NCBI RefSeq assembly: GCF_023509475.1
Contig: NZ_JAKSDZ010000001.1
Coordinates: 310,001 to 374,000, forward strand
DNA length: 64,000 bases
DNA from: Aestuariirhabdus haliotis
GTDB taxonomy: Bacteria > Pseudomonadota > Gammaproteobacteria > Pseudomonadales > Aestuariirhabdaceae
Reading direction: 5' to 3'
Positions 45,429 to 54,299 of this stretch are shown piece after piece. The notes under the pieces were generated by a model. The model saw nothing but the letters and a program-made list of their open reading frames with translations. It was not told the origin of the DNA and searched no databases. Position 1 is the stretch's first letter. Each line of letters starts with the position of its first letter. The position numbers were made by a program, and so were the translations under genes.

Positions 45429-45503
45429 ATTGACAAACTTAGGGCACCTCTGATGAATGACTGGGTTGGAGTGTTCACGGTATAAGCGTGGGTTGAATTG
45501 GAG

Positions 45504-46433
45504 TTAGATCTCGCTGCAGGAGGAGCCAAACGAGAAGCAACTGAAGCAACGGTGGTGCTTCATACTGACTCGTTCTTGCATTACGGCGCGCAGGCTGGTG
45601 CCCTGGTTATAGTCGACGTCATCGTCGACCAATGTGCACGAATAGATACCCAGCTGACCCTGCTTCTTGACGATCATCTTACTGAACGCGCACATAAACT
45701 GTTGTCGACTCTGCTCGTTCTGATACTGGGTCATACAGTTTTCGGTGACGGCCGGCACCTCGGCGCTGGCACCGGGGGGCAGAAAATCGGGGAAGGCCAC
45801 CAGGCGTAAATTTTCGTCCAGGCCATAACGGCGAAACAGTTCCCGATACTGAGCTTCTACCGCGGGCGTATCTTCGTCGGCTGCCATTTGCCGGGCGACC
45901 GACAGGTGAAAGCCCAGCTCCTGCAACAACTGCATGCCTTCCATCGCCATGTGAAAGCTGCCTTGGCCACGGCCAGCGTCGTGTTCCGCTGCTTGCGGGT
46001 GGTCGAGGCTGACTCGGAAAGCAACCGGATGTTCGCACTCCAGCAGCTGATGGAGCTGCTTACGGCGCTGGTGCAGGGGCTCGGTCGCATTGGTCAGTAC
46101 CAGACAGGGACGCAGGTTGGCGGCGTACTCGAGTACTTTGATAATCTGTCTGGCGACAAAGGGTTCGCCGCCAGTGAAGGAGAATTGCTCGACCCCAAGT
46201 TCTATGGCTTCGTCCATATAGGGTTTCACTTCATCAAACTGGATCAGTTCGATGCGCTTATCGGCCGGACCGGAGCCTTCCAGGCAAAAGTCGCAGGACA
46301 GGTTACAGGCTGTACCTGTATGGAACCAGAGCTCCTTGAGCTGGTGAGGCTGGATGTAGCCTCGCTTCTCGCCGGATGGGGTATAGTTCCAACTGTCATA
46401 GTTGTCCGTACTAACGGTGTTGATCATCTGCAT
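45504..46433 (-). CDS. Radical SAM protein with C-terminal Cys cluster
   Basis: A 309-residue enzyme. The [4Fe-4S]-SAM motif is C43-x3-C47-x2-C50 (CNLSCDFC) and the SAM-binding GGEP is in FSFTGGEPFVARQ. The last 20 residues hold three more Cys (RCFSCFSFGSSCSEI), and C-terminal half Cys residues (MCAFSKM, YSCTLVDDD) could complete an auxiliary cluster as in SPASM-type proteins. No peptide precursor was seen nearby. An alternative start is MINTVS, two codons later. Confidence 0.8.
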   Translation of the reverse strand: MQMINTVSTDNYDSWNYTPSGEKRGYIQPHQLKELWFHTGTACNLSCDFCLEGSGPADKRIELIQFDEVKPYMDEAIELGVEQFSFTGGEPFVARQIIKVLEYAANLRPCLVLTNATEPLHQRRKQLHQLLECEHPVAFRVSLDHPQAAEHDAGRGQGSFHMAMEGMQLLQELGFHLSVARQMAADEDTPAVEAQYRELFRRYGLDENLRLVAFPDFLPPGASAEVPAVTENCMTQYQNEQSRQQFMCAFSKMIVKKQGQLGIYSCTLVDDDVDYNQGTSLRAVMQERVSMKHHRCFSCFSFGSSCSEI

Positions 46434-46599
46434 GCCGGGCCAGCGTCCTTATAAACTATGGTAATTCTTAAACTATGCTATTTCGCACGTGGTGTACGAG
46501 GTTTGAGAGTATGACCCTCGATTGGGCAATTGGCTTTCAGGCTATCCTGCCTGATTTTCAGGAAAGCGTCATCATTTGCCCAGCTGGCAGGTGTCCGCC

Positions 46600-47469
46600 G
46601 TGTTAGCCAACAACCAGCGTGGTTTTCTTGAACAGTGCCTGGGCCGGGCATTGAAGACCGAGGTAAGCATTCAATCGATATCGCCAGTCAGTGGAGGTGA
46701 TATCAATGGTGCCTGGCGATTGAGCACCACGGCAGGCTGTTTTTTTGTCAAGCACAACACCCAAGCAGAGAATCAAAATTTTGCTACCGAAGCGAACAGT
46801 TTAAGGGCGTTGGCGCGCTGTGAAAGTATGTTGGTCCCCCGAGTCATTGCTTGCGAGCGCGGGCAGGGGGATAACTACTTGCTGCTGGAATATCTGTCAC
46901 TGCGCCCGGGCAATGGTTCCGCGCTGGGCAAAGCCCTGGCCTGCTTGCATCGACAGCATACCGGGGAAGCCTATGGCTGGCCCGAAGACAATTTTATTGG
47001 CCGGACGGTCCAGCGCAACAAGTCGATGCCGAGCTGGGCTAGCTTTTTTGCTCGCTGCCGGATTGAGCCACAGCTTATCCTGGCTAACCAGCGCGGGGCG
47101 AATCTGGGTGAGCCCGAGTTCTGGGTAGTACGGGTTGAAGCCTTATTGGCGAATCATCAGCCTGAACCCTCCCTGCTTCATGGTGATCTTTGGGCGGGCA
47201 ACGCGGCCCTGAGTGATAAGGGCGAGGCAGTGCTATTTGATCCGGCCAGTTACTATGGCGATCGTGAAACCGATCTGGCGATGACACAGCTGTTCGGTGG
47301 TTTTGACCATGACTTCTACCGTGCCTATCAGGCGGAATGGCCCTTGCCAACTGACTGTGCACAGCGGCAAACCCTGTATCAGCTGTACCATGTACTGAAC
47401 CATTTCAATCTGTTCGGGGGCTTTTATCGTGACCGGGCCCTGTCGATGCTCGAATTGCTGCCAGGCTGA
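46600..47469 (+). CDS. Fructosamine/ketosamine kinase family protein
   Basis: A 289-residue aminoglycoside-phosphotransferase-fold kinase of the FN3K/YniA family: SPVSGGDINGAWRL near the start, LLHGDLWAGNAALS (catalytic loop, HGD) and VLFDPASYYGDRETDLAMTQLFGGF (metal-binding D). It phosphorylates ketosamines to reverse glycation. The frame begins with TTG at 46576; GTG at 46600, close to the usual family start with AGGTG upstream, is preferred but uncertain. Confidence 0.85.
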   Translation: MLANNQRGFLEQCLGRALKTEVSIQSISPVSGGDINGAWRLSTTAGCFFVKHNTQAENQNFATEANSLRALARCESMLVPRVIACERGQGDNYLLLEYLSLRPGNGSALGKALACLHRQHTGEAYGWPEDNFIGRTVQRNKSMPSWASFFARCRIEPQLILANQRGANLGEPEFWVVRVEALLANHQPEPSLLHGDLWAGNAALSDKGEAVLFDPASYYGDRETDLAMTQLFGGFDHDFYRAYQAEWPLPTDCAQRQTLYQLYHVLNHFNLFGGFYRDRALSMLELLPG

Positions 47470-47673
47470 CCGGTTCCGTCCCGAGAATGATATATAACGC
47501 TTTGGTTCAAGGCTCGCGTTGTAATGCAAATTTGATCGTAAAGAGATCGCGCTGCTGCACTATACCTAGAGTGTTCGAGCAGATTATGGCGGCGGGCTTG
47601 TTGGTAATTATTGCCGATAGGGCCGTCGACCGATGTTGCTTCAGGAGAGATCGCTGCGTGCGGAGGGAGCGCC

Positions 47674-49065
47674 ATGGGAAAACCAATTCTGTTGTTTCTG
47701 GATGGGAGCTGGGGACAATTCAGGAGAGTGCCTGCCAAGGGTAATCTGGTTCGACTGAAGCAGATGGTCATGCTGGCAGACGGGGTGGTGCCGACACACA
47801 ACCCTGCCATTTATTATGACGATGGCAACGCAGCAGCCTGGCATTGGAAAAGCTGGACAGGGCTTGGGGCCCTGCAGCAGGTGGAGCGTGCTTATGATTA
47901 CCTGGTAACGCACTTCGAGCGCGGCGATCAGCTGTACTGTTTCGGCGCCAGTCGAGGCGCCTGGGCGGCACGCAACCTCTGTGGCTTTATCGATCGGGTG
48001 GGCTTGTTGCCGATGAGTCGTCGGGAGCAACGCCGTCAGGCCTATCAATTGTACCGGGCCGAGCAGCGGCGCCCTTTATCAGTGGATGAGCGGAAGACTT
48101 ATGAATCCTGTTATCGCTGTAATGCCATGCCGGAAATTCGCATGCTTGGACTCTGGGATACCCTGGGCGCCAATGGTATTCCTGTCCCGGGTTTGACGCA
48201 GCTATCGTCCCGGTTGGGCTGGTGTTTGGGGCGTCAGTCGGCGGTGCCGGTTGTACATGCCGCCCGGCAAGTGTTGGCGATTGACGAGCAGCGTTCGTTT
48301 TATCCACCGTCCCCCTGGCTCACCCAAGGCTCGGAAATGGGCCAGCATCCTGAGGTGGAACAGCTCTGGTTTACCGGCAGTCATGCCGATGTGTGTGGTT
48401 ATGGTGATCCTTATCTGGGAGACCGTAGCCTGTTATGGATGGCCGAAGAGGCCAGTCAGGCTGGCACACCCCTACGCGAAGAGGCGCTTCAGGGGCTGCG
48501 TTTTCGTATCACCCGAGAAGAACAGCACAGTGATGCCCAGGCGTTGAAGCAGGGGCATTCACCCCAGGTGACCCGGGAGTTTGGTCTCTTTCACCGTCTG
48601 TTCGAGCGCTTTGGCTGGGACGCGGAACCACGAACCATTGGCTATCGACAGCGAGCCGAACAGGGTATGGAGCCCATATTGGGTGAGCTGGTGCATCCCA
48701 GCGTGGATAGAGTGATCGGTATCAAGGGCGGCTTTTATCGGCCCAGAAATCTGCTCAATGCTCTGGCCACCGGGCAGGTGCGTTTTGCCGCTGGTTACGA
48801 GCCACAGTACTGCACCCAGTATTACCCGGAAAGTGAACGACGCTCAGGGGAGCGCGAGTCCTGCCTCGAGCTGGCCGAGCTCAGTATCGGCGGGAATAGC
48901 ATCGAATGCCTGGTGCTGGATCGTTCGGAATCAGGGTTGGGGATCAGCTGCAAAATGGCCTTGCAACAGGGTGAAGTCATCGATCTCACCGAATCTCGGG
49001 ACCCGCGTAAAGCACGTATCATGTGGGTGCATGAAGAGCGAGCGGGGATCGCCTTTGCAGCCTGA
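47674..49065 (+). CDS. DUF2235 alpha/beta hydrolase fused to a PilZ domain
   Basis: A 463-residue two-domain protein. Residues 1-370 match DUF2235 (Tle1-like) hydrolases: FLDGSWG at the start (D10), the nucleophile elbow GASRG at 91-95 (S93), LGLWDTLGANGIP near 159-171, WFTGSHADVCGYG near 232-244 and a His in LVHPSV at 341. Residues 388-463 read as a PilZ domain, with R390-x3-R394 and D416-x-S418-x2-G421, the two c-di-GMP-binding motifs. ATG 47674 has a strong GGAGGGAG site. No Type VI secretion gene is near. A c-di-GMP-controlled lipase or esterase is the simplest reading, inferred. Confidence 0.85.
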   Translation: MGKPILLFLDGSWGQFRRVPAKGNLVRLKQMVMLADGVVPTHNPAIYYDDGNAAAWHWKSWTGLGALQQVERAYDYLVTHFERGDQLYCFGASRGAWAARNLCGFIDRVGLLPMSRREQRRQAYQLYRAEQRRPLSVDERKTYESCYRCNAMPEIRMLGLWDTLGANGIPVPGLTQLSSRLGWCLGRQSAVPVVHAARQVLAIDEQRSFYPPSPWLTQGSEMGQHPEVEQLWFTGSHADVCGYGDPYLGDRSLLWMAEEASQAGTPLREEALQGLRFRITREEQHSDAQALKQGHSPQVTREFGLFHRLFERFGWDAEPRTIGYRQRAEQGMEPILGELVHPSVDRVIGIKGGFYRPRNLLNALATGQVRFAAGYEPQYCTQYYPESERRSGERESCLELAELSIGGNSIECLVLDRSESGLGISCKMALQQGEVIDLTESRDPRKARIMWVHEERAGIAFAA

Positions 49066-49108
49066 TCCCCGATGCGTTGCTGTGCTCCTGACTGATCTTC
49101 TTGTGCGA

Positions 49109-50842
49109 CTACCCCGTAATTTTACGCCATAGTGCGCGGCTGATCATTCGCACCTTGGTATTGAGCGGCATCCGTTTCAGGTTGGTGCTGACCGCTCCGC
49201 TGGTGAAGCAGGTCGATTTGCTGTAATCCACCCGCACATCGAGAATAACGGGGTGCCCCTGGCTGCAAAGGTTCAGGGCTTCTTGCAGGGCAGAGTCGAT
49301 ACTATCGTTGTTGTCGAGGGCTACATATTCCACGCCAGTGGCCTGGGCCACGCCGGCGATATTGAGCCCGGTCAGCAAGGTACAGGTCTTGCGGTTATAG
49401 GGAATCTGCTGGGCCTGGGCTATCTGGGACAACTCGCCATCATTGAACACCACATAGAGCGCAGCCGCTCCCAGTGAGTTTGCGGTCACTAACTCCATGC
49501 AGGTCATCATAAAAGCGCCATCGCCGATAATGCCAACGACCTGTTGTTCGGGATTGGCCAGTTTGGTGGCGGTGGTGGCCGGTACGGCATAGCCCATGCA
49601 GTTGAAGTCGGTCGGTGAGATAAAGTGCCCCACCTGGTTAATTGGCATCAGTTCGGCGGTCAGGAAGGTGTGGTTACCATCGTCGGCGACCACCCAGGCA
49701 TCGTCCGATAACTGTTGGCGCAGACCTTTGAAAAAGCGGGCAGGATTGACGCGATCACCACTGTCGTGGGCATACCACTCTTCCAGGAATGCCTGTTTAC
49801 TGCTGGCGATGGTTTGACTTAACTCTGGGCTGTGGGTTTTCGCTTCCAGGGCTTCCAGCTTTTCACGCAGGCGCGCCAGAATCTCGGTAGCATCACCCTC
49901 AAGAGCAACCGTGGCCGGGAAGTTGTTGTTCAGTACCGCCGGATTGATATCGATATGCACCAGTTGTTCCGGCACAGGCATCCCGAAACTGCCGGTGGCA
50001 ATCTCGCCAAAGCGGGTGCCGACGGCCAGCAAGCAGTCGCAGTCGGCGAAGGCTTGTTGTGACGCGGGAACGGCGTGGGGGCCAAAACTCATGCCGGTAT
50101 GTAATGGGTGGTTGGCAGGAAACACACTCAGCCCTTGCAAGGTGGTGCAGACCGGAGCGTTCAGCCGTTCGGCAATGGCGATGCTGTGTTCGCTGGCGGC
50201 CATGGCGCCCCAGCCGAGAAACAGTCCTGGCTTTTTGGCCTGATGCAGTAACTGGGCGGCGCGCTCCAGTGCGGCATCGTCAACCTTTGGCGTATCTAGC
50301 GGCGCGGGCTCGAAGTCGGGAAGCTCATTCACCTCGCCGAGATCGAGCTGGATATTCACGGGTATTTCGACAAACACGGGTCCGGGTTCGCCGCGGGTGG
50401 CCACACGATAGGCTTCATACAGGGTGGGAATGACCTCGGCGTGAGAAGCCACTTTCCAGGTACCCTTGGTAATGGGGGCCAACAGGCTGTGTTGATCCAT
50501 ATCGTGCAGCTGGTACCGGTAGTCGGAATCGCTGCGAATGCCGCCGGCGATCACCAGCATGGGAATGCCATCGAGAAAGGCTTCACCGATACCACTGGCA
50601 GCATGGGTGACCCCTGCTGCAGGAACGATCAGCATGGTGCCGATACTCTCGGAGGTTCGGCTGATGGCGTCGGCCATAAAGGCGCCGCCGCCCTCGTGAG
50701 TGACCAATACTGGAGTCACCTGTTCCGACTTGTTGAGTTCATCGTAGAGCTCGGTGTTGTGTACACCGGGAATACCGAAAGTATGGCTTACACCAATTTG
50801 TTCGAGGGCGTAACGAGCGAGCCAGGCACCAGATTTTTTCAT
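49109..50842 (-). CDS. Thiamine-diphosphate-dependent enzyme (acetolactate-synthase-like)
   Basis: A 577-residue ThDP enzyme of the acetolactate synthase / benzoylformate decarboxylase fold. The N-terminal active-site Glu region is VTHEGGGAFMADAISR (near residue 46-61), the FAD-like middle domain follows, and the ThDP motif GDGAFMMTCMELVTANSLGAAALYVVFNDGE (GDG to N, residues about 430-460) is in place. The reaction cannot be fixed from sequence. It lies downstream of a flavoprotein dehydrogenase on the same strand, 25 bp away. Confidence 0.85.
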   Translation of the reverse strand: MKKSGAWLARYALEQIGVSHTFGIPGVHNTELYDELNKSEQVTPVLVTHEGGGAFMADAISRTSESIGTMLIVPAAGVTHAASGIGEAFLDGIPMLVIAGGIRSDSDYRYQLHDMDQHSLLAPITKGTWKVASHAEVIPTLYEAYRVATRGEPGPVFVEIPVNIQLDLGEVNELPDFEPAPLDTPKVDDAALERAAQLLHQAKKPGLFLGWGAMAASEHSIAIAERLNAPVCTTLQGLSVFPANHPLHTGMSFGPHAVPASQQAFADCDCLLAVGTRFGEIATGSFGMPVPEQLVHIDINPAVLNNNFPATVALEGDATEILARLREKLEALEAKTHSPELSQTIASSKQAFLEEWYAHDSGDRVNPARFFKGLRQQLSDDAWVVADDGNHTFLTAELMPINQVGHFISPTDFNCMGYAVPATTATKLANPEQQVVGIIGDGAFMMTCMELVTANSLGAAALYVVFNDGELSQIAQAQQIPYNRKTCTLLTGLNIAGVAQATGVEYVALDNNDSIDSALQEALNLCSQGHPVILDVRVDYSKSTCFTSGAVSTNLKRMPLNTKVRMISRALWRKITG

Positions 50843-50867
50843 TGTTGTTGTCCGTCTGTGTTTGCAG

Positions 50868-52475
50868 TTAGGGGTTAAGGGTAATGTGCTGAGCGGCGTT
50901 GCGCGCGGTCAGAATGCAGCCCGAGAGAAAGGTTCCTTCCAGGGAGCGAAAGCCGCTGGCGCCGCCGCCACCGAAACCGGCCGCTTCGCCAACGGCGAAC
51001 AGGCCGGGAATGGGCTGTCCGCTGGCGTCCAGTACACGACTTTGCAGATCGGTTTGAATCCCGCCCAGGCTTTTACGGCTGACCAGGCGAAGTTTCATAG
51101 CGATCAGTGGGCCGCCTCCAGATCCGCGTATAGGCTTCGGCTGACAGGTCCGAATCCGGTCTGGACGCCACTTGCGAGCATGCTCGATACGCCGCAGCTG
51201 GTCGTCGTTAAACAGGGCCTTGCCGCGACGGATGCGTTGGTCATACTGCTCCAGCATCCGATCGAGCCGGGTGGCGTCAATGTAGGGTTGGTCGGTCAGG
51301 TTGTTCATCTGCGCTGCCAGCTCGTCGATGTTCTCGGCGACCAGGAAATGGTCGCTCTCGCGTTGCATTTGACGAACCAGTCGATGGTTACCCAACAGGG
51401 TTTCCTTAAGAAAGGAAACCAGCTTACGGTCCCGAATATGGATGTTGTGTTCGCTGCCGGAAATAGCAAGCTCTCGCGCCGCAATGCGCCAGTTACACAG
51501 CTGCCAGGTCCAGGGCTTCTGTTGTTGACTCACCTGTTGGCACAGATAGTTGGTATCGAACCCGGTCACCAGAGGCTCGGGGCCAATGCGTTCGCCACGG
51601 TGGTTCAGCCAGAGGGCGGATTTGCAGGGAATCAGGCTCAGGCCATGGCCCGGGAAGTGGGGCTTCGGATGAGGAATGCCGGCGGCGTAGTTCCACATAT
51701 TATCCAGGTGGGTCAGGCGACCGCCAAGCTGATCGATCTGGTCGTGCACATGGCCGTCGGCAAAGGGGTGCGCCCCATTGAGAATCTCTGACGGGGGCTG
51801 GCCCCAGGGTCGATGCCAGTTCTGTTTTACCCGTTCGATATTGCCGTTGATCCCGCCTGTGGCGACCACAAGCTGTTCGGCATCGACCTGGAACCCACTG
51901 CCATCCTGTTCATCGATGCCCTCACAACCCCGTTGTTGAGCGTCGCAAATCAGGTCGGAGGCTCGATGGCGGTGCAATAGGCGCAATTGGCGTGCGTTAG
52001 GGTGGTTTTTTAGTTTGGCGATCAATACTTCCACCAGATGCCAGCCGGTACCCCAAAGCACGTGGTAGCGAGGCACTGAATTACCGGGAACATAGAGACC
52101 CCGTTCGACCCAGTTGACTGCCGGGAAAAACTTCAGGCCTTGTGTGCGAAGCCAGTGGTAGATCTGTTCCAGGGAGTTTTCGGTGTAATGGCGGGCCCAG
52201 GCTTTGGGCCAGTGATCGTCTTTATCGAAGCGGGCAAAGCTGTGCCAGTCACTTAGCGCCAGTTCCGGCGAGTCGGCTATTTTCATGCGCCGCTGTTCTG
52301 GTGTGTTAACCAGAGCCATGCCTCCGAAGGCCCAACGTGCCAGTCCGCCCAAGCGTTCCGGAGTGTCCCGGTCGATCAAAATGATCGGTTGGTTGCGGTC
52401 CAGTAGTTCCAGTGCGGTAACAATACCCGCAACACCACCGCCGATGATCAGGGTGTGACATTGATAAGAGGACAT
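50868..52475 (-). CDS. FAD-dependent dehydrogenase, ketosteroid-dehydrogenase / fumarate-reductase-like
   Basis: A 535-residue flavoprotein. Residues 6-40 form the FAD-binding fold (LIIGGGVAGIVTALELLD), followed by GGLARWAFGGMALV; the C-terminal GLFAVGEAAGFGGGGASGFRSLEGTFLSGCI (key VGEAAGFGGGG, LEGTFL) completes the FAD site. This pattern fits the 3-ketosteroid-1-dehydrogenase-like group. It is upstream of the ThDP enzyme gene and divergent from a LuxR-type regulator, so the three may form one regulated unit. The substrate is not known. Confidence 0.8.
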   Translation of the reverse strand: MSSYQCHTLIIGGGVAGIVTALELLDRNQPIILIDRDTPERLGGLARWAFGGMALVNTPEQRRMKIADSPELALSDWHSFARFDKDDHWPKAWARHYTENSLEQIYHWLRTQGLKFFPAVNWVERGLYVPGNSVPRYHVLWGTGWHLVEVLIAKLKNHPNARQLRLLHRHRASDLICDAQQRGCEGIDEQDGSGFQVDAEQLVVATGGINGNIERVKQNWHRPWGQPPSEILNGAHPFADGHVHDQIDQLGGRLTHLDNMWNYAAGIPHPKPHFPGHGLSLIPCKSALWLNHRGERIGPEPLVTGFDTNYLCQQVSQQQKPWTWQLCNWRIAARELAISGSEHNIHIRDRKLVSFLKETLLGNHRLVRQMQRESDHFLVAENIDELAAQMNNLTDQPYIDATRLDRMLEQYDQRIRRGKALFNDDQLRRIEHARKWRPDRIRTCQPKPIRGSGGGPLIAMKLRLVSRKSLGGIQTDLQSRVLDASGQPIPGLFAVGEAAGFGGGGASGFRSLEGTFLSGCILTARNAAQHITLNP

Positions 52476-52560
52476 AGTAATCGCCCGTTATTGTTTGACT
52501 TCATTCTGTGACAGACTGAGCGTCGCTGCGATAGTAAAAATAGCCTAACGGGGGGATGCA

Positions 52561-53508
52561 GTGACAGAAACCAGCATTGATCTACTTATCGGACGCCTCT
52601 ACCGTGCGACCTCCCGGGTGGAGCTGGATCGCTACCGGCGTTGGGCTCTGGAACAGCTACGGGAGCTGGTTGCCTTCGATGGCGCTATCTGGAGCAGTGG
52701 TCATGCCAGCACCATGAGCTTTTATAACCACACGCTGATGGGTGTTCCCGCTGAGCTGGTGGATGAACTGCTCCGCTTGCGGGATATCAATCCGTTGACC
52801 AATGCCCTCATCAGCCACCCCGGTGAGCCAGTGGATATGGCCGAGGTGATCGATGATAAGGCGTTTTATCAGTCCCCCATCTACCATGAGTGTTTTGAGC
52901 CCCATGGCATCCAGCGCATTCTCAGCTCGCTGCATCTGGACCAGCGCAGTGGCCTGATCACCCTGCTGACGCTCTATCGTTTTTCCCGGGACAAGCCCTT
53001 TAGCGAGACCGATAAGCAGGTGCAGCGACGCATGCTCTATCACCTGTTAAGTGCCGCTTCGCACAACTGCCTGTTGCACCTCGATCGGCATCAGCCCGCC
53101 AACCCGGACAGTGTCACCGCTCTTTGTGATCGTCACGGTATCTACCATGAGGTTCAGCAGGATTTTATCGATTGTATGGAGCATTGCTTTCCCGGCAAGA
53201 CTTCCAGCCGATTACCCTTTGATATCGAGCAGGGACAAGGCGTGTTGGAGGAGTTGGGCTATAGCCTGCAACAGGAGGCCATCGGAGATCTGTACTGTAT
53301 CGATGTCTGGCCCCGGGGACCAATGGATCAGTTAACCCTGCGCGAGCGGCAGGTGGTTGAGGCGATCTGCCGTGGCCAGACCTTCAAAGCCACGGCGCGC
53401 CAACTGGGACTTTCACCCTCGACAGTATCGAATCATCTCTATCGTATTTACCAGAAGCTGGGGGTAACCAGCCGCAATGAGCTGGCTACCCTGGTGGTTG
53501 ATCGATAA
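52561..53508 (+). CDS. LuxR-type transcriptional regulator
   Basis: A 315-residue protein. The C-terminal 65 residues are a LuxR/GerE HTH (LTLRERQVVEAICRGQ, LGLSPSTVSNHLYRIYQKLG). The N-terminal 240 residues hold no recognised sensor; they have a helical, GAF-like appearance but this is a guess. The start is GTG 52561 with GGGGGATGCA upstream. It is divergent from the flavoprotein dehydrogenase with 85 bp between, so it may control that operon. Confidence 0.82.
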   Translation: MTETSIDLLIGRLYRATSRVELDRYRRWALEQLRELVAFDGAIWSSGHASTMSFYNHTLMGVPAELVDELLRLRDINPLTNALISHPGEPVDMAEVIDDKAFYQSPIYHECFEPHGIQRILSSLHLDQRSGLITLLTLYRFSRDKPFSETDKQVQRRMLYHLLSAASHNCLLHLDRHQPANPDSVTALCDRHGIYHEVQQDFIDCMEHCFPGKTSSRLPFDIEQGQGVLEELGYSLQQEAIGDLYCIDVWPRGPMDQLTLRERQVVEAICRGQTFKATARQLGLSPSTVSNHLYRIYQKLGVTSRNELATLVVDR

Positions 53509-53517
53509 GGATGATGA

Positions 53518-54156
53518 TCAGATGGCGTCAACCAACTGCTGAGGCTCCACGCGTTGGGTATAATCCGCGTTAACGAAGGCGTAAGTCACATTGCCGTCGC
53601 TGTTGATCACGTAGCTGGCGGGAACGGGCAGTTTGAAACTGTCTTCGCCGTTATGTGCGACCACATCAATGCCGAACTTGTCGTAAATACCACGGATAGA
53701 CTCCGGCAGTTCGAACACCAGGCCAAACTGTTCCGCGACCTGATTGCCCTGATCGCTCAGAATCTCGAATTCCAGGGCATTTTTTTCCGCCGTAGAGAGC
53801 GAACTGTCCGGGGTTTGTGGTGAGATGGCTACCAGTTGCGCTCCTTTGGCCTTGATCTCCGGCAGGGCGGCTTGCAGGGCACCCAGTTCAAAGTTGCAGT
53901 AAGGGCACCAGCCGCCGCGGTAGAAATTGAGCACTACAGGACCTTGCTTGAGCAGGTCATAGAGACGTACCGACTGGCCATTGGCATTAGGCAGGTTGAT
54001 GTCGGGCACTGAATCACCGACGGCCAGAGCCTGGGCTTCGATGCCGGTGGCAACCAGATCCCGGGTGGCGCCGTTCATGATCTCCAGAAGTTCGGCGGGG
54101 ACTTTCTGTTTTTTCTGGACTTCGTAGGCAGCAATCTGTTCGGTTAAGGTGGTCAT
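53518..54156 (-). CDS. Peroxiredoxin-like (AhpC/TSA family) protein
   Basis: A 212-residue thioredoxin-fold protein. The redox motif is in NFYRGGWCPYCNFELGAL, with two Cys, followed by QLVAISPQTPDSS. This fits the long peroxiredoxin-like group of oxidoreductases. It would reduce peroxides. It is divergent from the TetR gene at 54300, and the start at ATG 54156 is chosen over the longer frame (54219), which runs through the operator region. Confidence 0.82.
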   Translation of the reverse strand: MTTLTEQIAAYEVQKKQKVPAELLEIMNGATRDLVATGIEAQALAVGDSVPDINLPNANGQSVRLYDLLKQGPVVLNFYRGGWCPYCNFELGALQAALPEIKAKGAQLVAISPQTPDSSLSTAEKNALEFEILSDQGNQVAEQFGLVFELPESIRGIYDKFGIDVVAHNGEDSFKLPVPASYVINSDGNVTYAFVNADYTQRVEPQQLVDAI

Positions 54157-54204
54157 CGATGGGCTCCAGATTTTCAGAGTAAAGGGGAAATAATTGTTTT
54201 TGAG

Positions 54205-54243
54205 TGATCGTTCAATCATACTCTAACCATTATTGATCGAATA
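54205..54243. promoter_or_regulatory. Two TetR-type operator candidates upstream of the peroxiredoxin gene
   Basis: TGATCGTTCAATCA (54205-54218) and TATTGATCGAATA (54231-54243) are inverted repeats, each followed by ACTC. They lie between the divergent peroxiredoxin and TetR genes; the repeat TGATCG / GATCG with downstream AAT points to one binding protein. Confidence 0.5.
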
Positions 54244-54299
54244 CTCAAATACTCTGGTATACACTTGGGTTCTTATTTGATGAGTGAGGTGAGCGGAAA

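Noticed and set aside
47674-49065. Type VI secretion effector cassette
   Set aside because: No VgrG, PAAR, immunity or tss gene is in the window; DUF2235 alone does not prove secretion.
50862-51791. Plus-strand open frame of 309 codons opposite the flavoprotein gene
   Set aside because: The flavoprotein has intact FAD motifs; the opposite frame is its mirror with no family features.
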